From: an uncultured Sutterella sp.
GTDB taxonomy: Bacteria > Pseudomonadota > Gammaproteobacteria > Burkholderiales > Burkholderiaceae_F
Direction: 5' to 3'
Length of the DNA: 32,740 nt
Assembly (NCBI GenBank): GCA_905198475.1
Contig: CAJKCQ010000019.1
Span: 1 to 32,740 of the forward strand
A program made the position numbers and the translations under genes. The notes beneath the pieces are model-generated. The model was not told where the DNA came from. It searched no databases and saw only the letters and a program-made list of their open reading frames with translations. Numbering within the stretch: the first letter of the stretch is position 1; each line of letters begins with the position of its first letter. Shown here in pieces: positions 1 to 6,359 of the stretch.

Positions 1-55
1 CCGTGAAGGCGGCCACACCGTCGGCGCCGGCGTCGTCGCCACGATCATCGAGTAA
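1..55 (+). CDS. tuf: Elongation factor Tu, C-terminal end (partial)
   Basis: The window opens inside a gene. Reading from base 2 gives 17 residues ending in VGAGVVATIIE and then TAA at 53-55. This closely matches the conserved EF-Tu C-terminus (REGGRTVGAGVV.KI.E in relatives). EF-Tu is the GTPase that carries aminoacyl-tRNA to the ribosome. A tuf copy directly before rpsJ is the usual order at the start of the S10 cluster in betaproteobacteria. Only the last strand of domain 3 is visible, so nothing can be said about the GTPase domain. Confidence 0.93.
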   Translation, partial: REGGHTVGAGVVATIIE

Positions 56-66
56 ATAACGGTTGC

Positions 67-94
67 TTTTCTCCCCGTGCACGCGGGGAGAAAA
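67..94. repeat. Perfect inverted repeat after tuf
   Basis: TTTTCTCCCC (67-76) and GGGGAGAAAA (85-94) form a 10-bp perfect inverted repeat with an 8-base loop, 11 bases after the tuf stop. No T-run follows on either strand beyond the arms themselves. It may protect the tuf mRNA 3' end or assist termination, but it is not a canonical intrinsic terminator. Confidence 0.6.
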
Positions 95-109
95 ACTCCC
101 GCATCCGAC

Positions 110-138
110 TTGATCGGCAGAGGGAGCGGAGGTATACT
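110..138 (+). promoter_or_regulatory. Candidate sigma70 promoter for rpsJ
   Basis: TTGATC (110-115), a 17-base spacer and TATACT (133-138) match the sigma70 pattern at 4/6 and 5/6 positions. The predicted start near 145 gives a leader of about 39 bases to the rpsJ ATG. The -10 box lies in the loop and first 3'-arm bases of the tuf terminator hairpin. No start site has been measured. Confidence 0.5.
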
Positions 139-157
139 CCGCTCCCTCTGTTCTTTT
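121..157 (+). terminator. Intrinsic terminator of tuf
   Basis: An 11-bp perfect stem (121-131 with 137-147) closes a 5-base loop, GTATA. It is followed by the T-rich stretch CTGTTCTTTT. This fits a rho-independent terminator for tuf, with a slightly interrupted U-tract. The loop overlaps the -10 box of the promoter proposed for rpsJ, so the same bases may end one transcript and start the next. Confidence 0.7.
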
Positions 158-183
158 ACTGTTCTTTTTTCTAGGAAAACGAA

Positions 184-495
184 ATGCAGTCTCAGCGCAT
201 TCGCATCCGCCTCAAGGCCTACGACTACAAGCTCATCGACCAGTCCGCCCTCGAGATCGTCGACACCGCCAAGCGCACCGGCGCCGTGGTTCGTGGCCCT
301 GTTCCCCTTCCCACGCGCATCCAGCGCTTCGACATCCTCCGCTCGCCGCACGTCAACAAGACGAGCCGTGATCAGCTCGAGATCCGTACGCACCAGCGCC
401 TCATGGACATCGTCGATCCGACCGACAAGACCGTCGACGCCCTCATGAAGCTCGATCTTCCGGCCGGCGTGGACGTCAAGATCAAGGTTCAGTAA
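184..495 (+). CDS. rpsJ: 30S ribosomal protein S10
   Basis: The 103-residue product has the usual length of S10/NusE. It binds 16S rRNA in the 30S head and, as NusE, links RNA polymerase (via NusB/NusG) to antitermination and translation. Family landmarks are visible: IRIRLKAYDYKLID at the N-terminus, GPVPLPTRIQRF in the loop that reaches into the ribosome, SPHVNKTSRDQLEIRTHQRL, and LPAGVDVKIKV at the end. The ATG follows AGGAAAA at good spacing. It is the first gene of the S10 block, but 178 bases and an apparent separate promoter lie between it and rplC, so it may be partly an independent unit. Confidence 0.98.
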   Translation: MQSQRIRIRLKAYDYKLIDQSALEIVDTAKRTGAVVRGPVPLPTRIQRFDILRSPHVNKTSRDQLEIRTHQRLMDIVDPTDKTVDALMKLDLPAGVDVKIKVQ

Positions 496-532
496 CCTTT
501 GAAGATTTTGCTGTAAAAAATCGGACTTTCGA

Positions 533-561
533 TTGCACGGAGTCCGGTGTACAGCTAGAAT
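533..561 (+). promoter_or_regulatory. Sigma70 promoter for rplC
   Basis: TTGCAC (533-538), a 17-base spacer and TAGAAT (556-561) match the consensus well. The discriminator CGCGCC is GC-rich, as in growth-rate or ppGpp-controlled promoters. The bases around the -10 (554-571, GCTAGAATCGCGCCTTTC) recur with one change at the rplQ promoter (14434-14451). A 6-bp inverted repeat, CGGACT (522-527) / AGTCCG (541-546), brackets the -35 box. Confidence 0.7.
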
Positions 562-572
562 CGCGCCTTTCT

Positions 573-629
573 TGTCCCCTTGGGAAGACTTCCTTCGTCT
601 CTGTGTGAAGAGAAGTCAGGGACATTTTT
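573..629 (+). promoter_or_regulatory. Structured rplC leader with terminator-like hairpin (candidate attenuator)
   Basis: TGTCCC (573-578) pairs with GGGACA (619-624). Inside it, ACTTC-CTTC pairs with GAAG-A-GAAGT, and five Ts (625-629) follow directly. This has the shape of an attenuator in the mRNA leader between the promoter and rplC. A second hairpin, CCCGGC (642-647) / GCCGGG (656-661), abuts the ribosome-binding site GGTGGAG (661-667). In E. coli, L4 represses its operon through a comparable leader hairpin placed before rpsJ. The link to L4 here is inference. Confidence 0.5.
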
Positions 630-673
630 GATGAAATCGGTCCCGGCCAATCGCAGCCGGGGTGGAGAAAACA

Positions 674-1318
674 ATGAGTGAAAAGCTCGGCCTCGTCGGT
701 CGCAAGATCGGCATGACGCGTATCTTCACGGATGACGGCGCTTCCGTTCCCGTGACCGTGCTCGACGTGTCGAACAACCGCGTCACCATGGTCAAGACGC
801 AGGAAACTGACGGCTACACCGCCGTTCAGGTCGCGTACGGCACGAAGAAGCCCTCGCGCGTCAACAAGCCGCTCGCCGGCCAGTTTGCCAAGGCTGGCGT
901 CGAAGCTGCCTGCACCCTTAAAGAGTTCCGCATCGATGCGGAGAAGGTCGCCGAATTCAAGCCCGGCCAGACCCTCTCTGTCGAAATCTTCACGGAAGGC
1001 CAGAAGGTCGACGTGACGGGTACGACCATCGGTAAGGGTTTTGCCGGCGCCATCAAGCGCCACCACTTCTCGTCCAACCGCGCTTCGCACGGCAACTCCG
1101 TGACGACGAATGCTCCCGGCTCCATCGGTAACCGTCAGGACCCGGGCCGCGTGTTCCCCGGCAAGCGCATGGCCGGCCACCTCGGCGACGTCCGCCGCAC
1201 GACCCAGAACCTCGTGGTTGCCCGTGTCGACGTGGAACGTCAGCTTCTTCTGGTTCGCGGTGCCGTTCCGGGCGCCAAGGGCGGTGAAGTGATCGTCCGT
1301 CCTGCTGTTAAGGCGTAA
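674..1318 (+). CDS. rplC: 50S ribosomal protein L3
   Basis: L3 is one of the first proteins to bind 23S rRNA and reaches toward the peptidyl transferase centre. The 214-residue product begins MSEKLGLVGRKIGMTRIF, the standard L3 start. It contains the loop KGFAGAIKRHHFSS.RASHGNS and the GSIG..QDPGRVFPGKRMAGH segment, and ends ..GAVPGAKGGEVIVRPAVKA. An in-frame GTG at 662 would add four residues, but it lies inside the ribosome-binding site GGTGGAG; ATG 674 is the family start. The gene is preceded by its own promoter and a folded leader, and rplD follows after 11 bases. Confidence 0.97.
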   Translation: MSEKLGLVGRKIGMTRIFTDDGASVPVTVLDVSNNRVTMVKTQETDGYTAVQVAYGTKKPSRVNKPLAGQFAKAGVEAACTLKEFRIDAEKVAEFKPGQTLSVEIFTEGQKVDVTGTTIGKGFAGAIKRHHFSSNRASHGNSVTTNAPGSIGNRQDPGRVFPGKRMAGHLGDVRRTTQNLVVARVDVERQLLLVRGAVPGAKGGEVIVRPAVKA

Positions 1319-1329
1319 GGAGCGAAACA

Positions 1330-1947
1330 ATGGAACTCAATATCCTGAACGAACAGGGCAAGGTTGAAGCTGCCGACGCCGTGTTCGGTCGCGAATACAA
1401 CGAAGCCCTGGTGCACCAGATCGTGGTCGCCTTCCAGGCCAACGCTCGTCTTGGCACCCGCGCGCAGCTCAACCGCCGCGACGTGCACCACTCGACGAAG
1501 AAGCCCTGGCGCCAGAAGGGCACCGGCCGCGCCCGTTCGGGCATGACCTCCTCGCCGCTGTGGCGTGGTGGTGGCCGCACCTTCCCGAACACCCCCGACG
1601 AAAACTTCTCGCAGAAGGTCAACAAGAAGATGTACCGTGCCGGTATGGCTTCGATCTTCTCGAAGCTCGTCGCGGACGAACGCTTCGTCGTCGTCGAAAC
1701 GATCAAGGCTGAAACGCCGAAGACCAAGGACTTCGCCGCTCAGCTCAAGACGCTCGGCTTCACCACGCGCACCCTCGTCATCATTGGTGAGGAAGAACTT
1801 GACGACAACATCATCCTCGCCTCGCGCAACCTGAAGGATGTGCTCGTCGTTACGCCCCGCTATGCGGATCCGCTGTGCCTTCTCTACTTTGACAAGGTCG
1901 TGGCCACCAAGGCGGCTGTTGCTCAGATCGAGGAGATGTTGGCATGA
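1330..1947 (+). CDS. rplD: 50S ribosomal protein L4
   Basis: The 205-residue protein has the usual length. It carries RAQLNRRDVHHSTKKPWRQKGTGRARSG.TSSPLWRGGG, the conserved extended loop that lines the peptide exit tunnel near macrolide-resistance sites. Its body shows the L4 alpha/beta fold pattern. In gammaproteobacteria L4 also represses its own operon. The ATG follows AAGGAG. The last codons overlap rplW by four bases (ATGA), so the two are probably translationally coupled. Confidence 0.98.
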   Translation: MELNILNEQGKVEAADAVFGREYNEALVHQIVVAFQANARLGTRAQLNRRDVHHSTKKPWRQKGTGRARSGMTSSPLWRGGGRTFPNTPDENFSQKVNKKMYRAGMASIFSKLVADERFVVVETIKAETPKTKDFAAQLKTLGFTTRTLVIIGEEELDDNIILASRNLKDVLVVTPRYADPLCLLYFDKVVATKAAVAQIEEMLA

Positions 1948-2243
1948 ATCAGGAACGTCTGATGAAGGTGCTCGTCGGCCCCATCGTCTCCGAAAAGAGC
2001 ACGATGATCGGTGAGAAGCACAATCAGGTCTCTTTCGTCGTCGTCCCGGACGCGACGAAGTCCGAAGTTAAGTCCGCTGTTGAGCTGCTCTTCAAGGTGC
2101 AGGTCAGCGCTGTTCAGATTCTTAACCAGAAGGGCAAGCAGAAGCGCTTCGGCCGCTACATGGGCAAGCGCAACGACGTTCGCAAGGCGTACGTCACGCT
2201 CGCCGCTGGGCAGGAAATCAAGTTCGAGCAAGAGGTGATGTAA
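1944..2243 (+). CDS. rplW: 50S ribosomal protein L23
   Basis: L23 sits beside the exit tunnel and is the docking site for trigger factor and SRP. The 99-residue product shows LVGPIVSEKSTMI near the start, then VVPDATKSEVKSAVELLFKVQV and RFGRYMGKRNDVRKAYVTL, which are family hallmarks. The start codon overlaps the rplD stop and the stop codon overlaps the rplB start (TAATG), so it is locked into the operon on both sides. A start at the internal Met 7 is possible but would break the overlap pattern. Confidence 0.97.
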   Translation: MNQERLMKVLVGPIVSEKSTMIGEKHNQVSFVVVPDATKSEVKSAVELLFKVQVSAVQILNQKGKQKRFGRYMGKRNDVRKAYVTLAAGQEIKFEQEVM

Positions 2244-3070
2244 TGGCTCTCGTCAAACTCAAGCCGACGTCTCCCGGCCGCCGTCACGCGGTCAAGGTTG
2301 TCAACAAGGAGCTCCACAAGGGCAAGCCCTGGGCCGCTCTCGTTGAGAAGAAGAATCGTACGAACGGCCGCAACAACAACGGCCACATCACCTGCCGTCA
2401 GCGCGGTGGTGGTGCCAAGCGTGCGTACCGCATCATCGACTTCAAGCGCATGAAGGACGGCATCCCCGCCCGCGTCGAGCGCATTGAATACGATCCGAAC
2501 CGTTCCGCGAACATCGCCCTCGTGCTGTACGCCGACGGTGAGCGCCGCTACATCATCGCTCCGAAGGGCCTGACCGTCGGTCAGGAGATCTTCAACGGTC
2601 CCGAGTCGCCGATCAAGGTCGGCAACACGCTCCCGCTGCGCAACATCCCGGTCGGCTCGACGATTCACTGCATCGAGCTCCTCCCGGGCAAGGGCGCCCA
2701 GCTCGTGCGCGCCGCCGGTGCCTTCGGCCAGCTGATCGCCCGTGAAGGCGAGTACGCTCAGGTCCGTCTGCGCTCCGGTGAAGTTCGCCGCGTCCTCATC
2801 GAATGCCGCGCCACCATCGGCACCGTCGGCAACGAAGAGAACAGCCTGCGCGAACTCGGCAAGGCCGGTGCGAAGCGCTGGCGCGGCATCCGTCCGACGG
2901 TTCGCGGCGTTGCCATGAACCCGGTGGATCATCCGCACGGCGGCGGCGAAGGCAAGACCGGCACTGGCCGCGCTCCTGTCACGCCTTGGGGTCAGCTCAC
3001 GAAGGGCTACCGCACCCGCAACAGCAAGCGCACGGATTCCATGATCATCCAGCGCCGTTACAGCAAGTAA
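2243..3070 (+). CDS. rplB: 50S ribosomal protein L2
   Basis: L2 is needed for subunit joining and peptidyl transfer. The 275-residue product includes NGHITCRQRGGGAKRAYRIIDFKR in the N-terminal half. The catalytic-region segment GVAMNPVDHPHGGGEG (near residue 225), with its conserved histidine, is intact. It ends GYRTRNSKRTDSMIIQRRYSK, typical of the family. Its ATG overlaps the rplW stop by one base. Confidence 0.98.
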   Translation: MALVKLKPTSPGRRHAVKVVNKELHKGKPWAALVEKKNRTNGRNNNGHITCRQRGGGAKRAYRIIDFKRMKDGIPARVERIEYDPNRSANIALVLYADGERRYIIAPKGLTVGQEIFNGPESPIKVGNTLPLRNIPVGSTIHCIELLPGKGAQLVRAAGAFGQLIAREGEYAQVRLRSGEVRRVLIECRATIGTVGNEENSLRELGKAGAKRWRGIRPTVRGVAMNPVDHPHGGGEGKTGTGRAPVTPWGQLTKGYRTRNSKRTDSMIIQRRYSK

Positions 3071-3082
3071 GGGAGCCCTAGA

Positions 3083-3361
3083 ATGTCTCGCTCTTTGAAA
3101 AAAGGCCCGTTCGTTGACGGGCACCTCATGAAGAAGGTTGAAGCCGCCCAGGCGAGCCGCGACAAGCGTCCGCTCAAGACCTGGTCGCGTCGTTCGACGA
3201 TCGTTCCGGAATTCATCGGTCTGACCATCGCCGTTCACAACGGCCGTCAGCACGTGCCGGTCTACATCAACGAAAACATGGTCGGCCACAAGCTCGGCGA
3301 ATTTGCGCTCACCCGCACGTTCAAGGGTCACGCTGCCGGCGACAAGAAGGTGGGTAAGTAA
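3083..3361 (+). CDS. rpsS: 30S ribosomal protein S19
   Basis: The 92-residue protein begins MSRSLKKGPFVDGHLMKK and contains KTWSRRSTIVPEFIGLTIAVHNG and GHKLGEFALTRTFKGH, all diagnostic for S19. S19 sits in the 30S head, contacts the A-site finger and pairs with S13. The gene is 12 bases after rplB, preceded by AAGGGAG, and its stop codon abuts the rplV start with no gap. Confidence 0.98.
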   Translation: MSRSLKKGPFVDGHLMKKVEAAQASRDKRPLKTWSRRSTIVPEFIGLTIAVHNGRQHVPVYINENMVGHKLGEFALTRTFKGHAAGDKKVGK

Positions 3362-3700
3362 ATGGAAACGACAGCTAAAGTTCGCGGCGTTCGCCTTTCC
3401 GCCCAGAAAGGTCGCCTCGTTGCCGATCTCATCCGCGGCAAGACCGTTGACCAGGCGCTGAACATTCTGGAGTTCACCCAGAAGCGCGCCGCCGGCATCG
3501 TCCGCAAGGCGCTTGAGAGCGCGATCGCCAACGCCGAGCACAACTTCGGCGCCGACATCGACGAGCTCGTCGTGACGAAGATCCATGTTGAGAAGGCCGC
3601 CACGCTGCGCCGTTTCGGGGCCCGCGCCAAGGGCCGCGGCACGCGCATCAACAAGCAGACGAGCCACATCTACATCACCGTCGGCGACGGCGAAAGCTAA
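3362..3700 (+). CDS. rplV: 50S ribosomal protein L22
   Basis: The 112-residue product has the L22 core RGVRLSAQKGRLVADLIRGK..DQALNIL. It also has the beta-hairpin region ATLRRFGARAKGRGTRINKQTSHIYI, which lines the exit tunnel beside L4. It starts immediately after the rpsS stop, so translation is probably coupled. Nothing is missing or extended relative to the family. Confidence 0.98.
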   Translation: METTAKVRGVRLSAQKGRLVADLIRGKTVDQALNILEFTQKRAAGIVRKALESAIANAEHNFGADIDELVVTKIHVEKAATLRRFGARAKGRGTRINKQTSHIYITVGDGES

Positions 3701-3717
3701 GAAACAGGTGAATTACC

Positions 3718-4503
3718 ATGGGTCAGAAAATTAATCCCACCGGCTTCCGCCTCCCGGTTACGCGCAACTGGACGTCGCGCTGGTACGCGAACGGCCGCGA
3801 CTACCCGAGCACGCTGCAGGAGGACCTGAAGGTCCGCGCCTTCCTCCTGAAGAAGCTCCGCAATGCGTCCGTCTCCCGCGTGCTCATCGAGCGTCCGGCC
3901 AACAACGCGCGCATCACGATCTTCACGGCCCGTCCGGGCATCGTGATCGGCAAGCAGGGCGCCGACATCGAAGCTCTGAAGGCTGAAGTTCAGAAGATGA
4001 TGGGCGTGCCCGTGCACGTCAACATCGAAGAAGTCCGCCGTCCCGAGCTTGACGCCAAGCTCATCGCCGACGGCATCACGCAGCAGCTCGAAAAGCGCGT
4101 GATGTTCCGCCGCGCCATGAAGCGCGCCATGCAGAACGCCATGCGCCTCGGCGCCCTCGGCATCAAGGTGCAGTCCTCCGGCCGTCTCAACGGCGCGGAC
4201 ATTGCCCGCGACGAGTGGTACCGTGAAGGCCGCGTGCCCCTGCAGACCCTGCGCGCCAACATCGACTACGCCACGAGCGAAGCTCACACGACGTACGGTG
4301 TTGTCGGCGTCAAGGTGTGGGTCTACAAGGGAGACAACTTCGGCGCGGAAGAACCCGCCGACGTTCAGGCTCCCCGCGATGACCGCCGCGGTCGCCGTGG
4401 TGATCGTGCCGGCAAGCCCGGTGCGCGCCGCAACAACGGCCGCCGCAACGATATGAAGCAGGACCGCGCTCCCCGCAAGCCGGCTGCTAAGGACGGAGAA
4501 TAA
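3718..4503 (+). CDS. rpsC: 30S ribosomal protein S3
   Basis: S3 forms the mRNA entry channel with S4 and S5 and has helicase function there. MGQKINPTGFRL at the start, the KH motif ARPGIVIGKQGADIE (around residue 75) and the C-terminal S3 domain (SGRLNGADIARDEWYREGRVPLQTLRANIDY) are all present. At 261 residues it is longer than the roughly 233-residue E. coli protein. The excess is a disordered basic tail from about residue 215, rich in Asp/Arg then Gly/Arg/Lys, as seen in other betaproteobacteria. rplP follows after two bases. Confidence 0.98.
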   Translation: MGQKINPTGFRLPVTRNWTSRWYANGRDYPSTLQEDLKVRAFLLKKLRNASVSRVLIERPANNARITIFTARPGIVIGKQGADIEALKAEVQKMMGVPVHVNIEEVRRPELDAKLIADGITQQLEKRVMFRRAMKRAMQNAMRLGALGIKVQSSGRLNGADIARDEWYREGRVPLQTLRANIDYATSEAHTTYGVVGVKVWVYKGDNFGAEEPADVQAPRDDRRGRRGDRAGKPGARRNNGRRNDMKQDRAPRKPAAKDGE

Positions 4504-4505
4504 CG

Positions 4506-4922
4506 ATGCTGCAGCCTAATCGTCGCAAGTACCGCAAGGATCAGAAGGGCCGCAACTACGGCCTCGCCACCCGCGGTGCGAACGTTTCCTTCGGTGAGTT
4601 TGGTCTGAAGACGCTCGAGCGCGGCCGCATCACGGCCCGCCAGATCGAGGCCGCGCGCCGTGCCATTACGCGCCACATCAAGCGCGGCGGCCGCGTCTGG
4701 ATCCGCATCTTCCCGGACAAGCCCATTTCGAAGAAGCCCGCCGAAGTCCGTATGGGTAACGGTAAGGGCAATCCTGAATTCTGGGTCGCGCTGGTCCAGC
4801 CGGGCCGCGTGCTCTACGAAATGGACGGCGTGGAAGAGTCGCTCGCCCGCGAAGCCTTCGCGCTCGCAGCCGCCAAGCTGCCCGTGAAGACGACGTTCGT
4901 TGTCCGCCAGGTCGGCATGTAA
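4506..4922 (+). CDS. rplP: 50S ribosomal protein L16
   Basis: The 138-residue product begins MLQPNRRKYRKDQKGRNYGLA and contains GRITARQIEAARRAITRHIKRGG.VWIRIFPD, then KGNPEFWVALVQPGRVLYEM. These are the L16 signatures. L16 contacts tRNA in the A and P sites and is required for late 50S assembly. It lies two bases after rpsC and 19 bases before rpmC. Confidence 0.98.
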   Translation: MLQPNRRKYRKDQKGRNYGLATRGANVSFGEFGLKTLERGRITARQIEAARRAITRHIKRGGRVWIRIFPDKPISKKPAEVRMGNGKGNPEFWVALVQPGRVLYEMDGVEESLAREAFALAAAKLPVKTTFVVRQVGM

Positions 4923-4941
4923 TTTACAAGGAGACACGGAC

Positions 4942-5136
4942 ATGAACGCTAATGAACTGCGTGCCAAGAGTGAGACCGAGCTCAAGCAGGAACTGCAGGA
5001 TCTTCTGAAGACGCACTTCAAGCTGCGCATGCAGAAGGCCACCCAGCAGTTGGCGAACACGGCTTCGCTGCGTCAGACGCGTCGCGACATCGCGCGCGTT
5101 CGCACCATCCTCACCCAGAAGGCGACCACGAAATGA
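4942..5136 (+). CDS. rpmC: 50S ribosomal protein L29
   Basis: The ATG at 4942 follows AAGGAGA and gives 64 residues: MNANELRAKSETELKQEL..LLKTHFKLRMQKATQQL, then RQTRRDIARVRTIL. This is the helical hairpin of L29, which sits at the exit tunnel next to L23. The open frame continues upstream to 4900, but that part overlaps rplP and is not needed. The stop overlaps rpsQ by four bases (ATGA). Confidence 0.97.
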   Translation: MNANELRAKSETELKQELQDLLKTHFKLRMQKATQQLANTASLRQTRRDIARVRTILTQKATTK

Positions 5137-5402
5137 CCGAACAGACGAAGGAATCGCTCACCCGCACCCTCGAGGGCGTGGTGACGAGCAACAAGATGGA
5201 CAAGACGGTCACCGTTCTTGTCGAGCGCAAGGTCAAGCACCCGCTCTACGGCAAGTACGTCGTCAAGAGCAAGAAGTACCACGCGCACGACGAGCTCGGC
5301 TGCGGCGAGGGTGATCGCGTCGAAATTCAGGAAACCTCTCCGATCGCGAAGACGGTCTCCTGGACGGTGACGAAGATCCTCGAGAAGGCCGAAGTCCTCT
5401 AA
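5133..5402 (+). CDS. rpsQ: 30S ribosomal protein S17
   Basis: This 89-residue OB-fold protein shows LEGVVTSNKMDKTVTVLVER.VKHPLYGKYV..SKKYHAHDE and GDRVEIQETSPIAKTVSWTV, all S17 hallmarks. S17 is a primary 16S rRNA binder in the 30S body. Its ATG overlaps rpmC. It ends the first co-directional block: 243 bases of structured intergenic DNA follow before rplN. Confidence 0.98.
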   Translation: MTEQTKESLTRTLEGVVTSNKMDKTVTVLVERKVKHPLYGKYVVKSKKYHAHDELGCGEGDRVEIQETSPIAKTVSWTVTKILEKAEVL

Positions 5403-5415
5403 AAAAATCGCGCAA

Positions 5416-5434
5416 GGGGTGAAAAAAACACCCC
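5416..5434 (+). repeat. Hairpin after rpsQ
   Basis: GGGGTG (5416-5421) and CACCCC (5429-5434) form a 6-bp stem with a seven-A loop, 13 bases after the rpsQ stop. No T-run follows, so termination is uncertain. It could stabilise the 3' end or pause polymerase ahead of the rplN promoter. Confidence 0.4.
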
Positions 5435-5441
5435 GAACCGC

Positions 5442-5471
5442 TTGCAAAGCAGCTGAGCACTCAGCTATATT
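5442..5471 (+). promoter_or_regulatory. Sigma70 promoter for the rplN (spc) block, with palindromic spacer
   Basis: TTGCAA (5442-5447), an 18-base spacer and TATATT (5466-5471) make a good sigma70 promoter. AGCTGAG (5451-5457) and CTCAGCT (5460-5466), a perfect 7-bp inverted repeat with a 2-base centre, fill the spacer and touch the -10 box. That is where a repressor operator would lie, but no regulator is identified. Confidence 0.65.
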
Positions 5472-5480
5472 TGCACCCCG

Positions 5481-5623
5481 TCGCCCGGATGCCACTTTCG
5501 GTGGGATTCCGGGCGATGCATTTCTTAGTCCGGTGTCCGCACGTGCACGAAACGAGCTGCGCGTACCGCTGGCACGGGGCCTCATCCCCGCAATACGGGG
5601 CCAATACTGTCCGCGTATGCGGA
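5481..5623 (+). promoter_or_regulatory. Structured leader of rplN (three hairpins)
   Basis: The leader of about 170 bases folds into several hairpins. TCGCCCGGA (5481-5489) pairs with TCCGGGCGA (5508-5516), with an inner CCAC/GTGG pair. CCCCG (5586-5590) pairs with CGGGG (5596-5600). TCCGC (5610-5614) pairs with GCGGA (5619-5623). The Shine-Dalgarno before ATG 5646 is weak (GGGA near 5631). This shape suggests translational or attenuation control by an r-protein of the block. The ligand is unknown. Confidence 0.45.
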
Positions 5624-5645
5624 ATAAGTTGGGAAATTTTCACTA

Positions 5646-6014
5646 ATGATTCAGATGCAAAGCCGACTGGACGTCGCCGATAACACGGGCGCCCGTTCAG
5701 TGATGTGTATCAAGGTGTTGGGCGGCTCGAAGCGCCGTTACGCCAACATCGGCGACGTCATCAAGGTGACGGTCAAGGAAGCGGCCCCGCGCGGCCGCGT
5801 GAAGAAGGGCGAGGTCTACAACGCTGTTGTGGTCCGCACCGCTCACGGCGTTCGTCGTCCCGACGGTTCGAAGATCGCCTTCGACGGCAATGCCGCCGTC
5901 CTCCTCAACAACAAGCTGGAGCCGATCGGCACCCGCATCTTCGGGCCGGTGACGCGCGAACTGCGCACTGAGCAGTTCATGAAGATCGTGTCCCTCGCTC
6001 CTGAAGTGATCTAA
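5646..6014 (+). CDS. rplN: 50S ribosomal protein L14
   Basis: The 122-residue product begins MIQMQSRLDVADNTGARSVMCIKVLGG, the standard L14 opening. It has VKKGEVYNAVVVRTAHGVRRPDGS, then LEPIGTRIFGPVTRELR and a canonical end. L14 lies at the subunit interface beside L19 and binds the silencing factor RsfS. As the first gene of the spc block it has its own promoter and folded leader, and an unusually weak ribosome-binding site for an r-protein gene. Confidence 0.98.
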   Translation: MIQMQSRLDVADNTGARSVMCIKVLGGSKRRYANIGDVIKVTVKEAAPRGRVKKGEVYNAVVVRTAHGVRRPDGSKIAFDGNAAVLLNNKLEPIGTRIFGPVTRELRTEQFMKIVSLAPEVI

Positions 6015-6027
6015 TCGAGGAGAGAAC

Positions 6028-6351
6028 ATGCAGCGCATTCGTAAGGGCGACCAGGTTGTGGTCATCGCCGGCCGCGACCGCGGCACCAAGGGCACGGTTA
6101 TCGCCCGCGTTGATGAGCGCCACGTCATCGTGGAAGGCGTCAACGTCGTGAAGAAGGCCGTTCGTCCGAACCCCGCCGCCGGCATTGAGGGCGGCATCGT
6201 CGACAAGACCCTCCCGATCGATCAGTCCAACGTCATGCTGGTCAACCCGGAAACGGGCAAGGGCGAACGCATCGGCTTCAAGGAAGTTGATGGCAAGAAG
6301 GTTCGCGTGTTCAAGTCCAATGGCGCCGTCGTCGGTGCCAAGGCCGAATGA
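6028..6351 (+). CDS. rplX: 50S ribosomal protein L24
   Basis: L24 is an initiator of 50S assembly. The 107-residue product contains a KOW motif at the start (IRKGDQVVVIAGRDRGTKGTVI) and VIVEGVNVVKKAVRPNP..GIEGGIVDKTLPI in the middle, the L24 signatures. The ATG follows GAGGAGAG. Its TGA stop overlaps an alternative upstream start for rplE; the preferred rplE start is 8 bases downstream. Confidence 0.97.
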   Translation: MQRIRKGDQVVVIAGRDRGTKGTVIARVDERHVIVEGVNVVKKAVRPNPAAGIEGGIVDKTLPIDQSNVMLVNPETGKGERIGFKEVDGKKVRVFKSNGAVVGAKAE

Positions 6352-6359
6352 GGGTGACC

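Noticed and set aside
67..94. First hairpin after tuf as the tuf terminator
   Set aside because: The 3' arm is followed by CTCCCG, not Ts; the second hairpin (121-147) has the T-rich tail.
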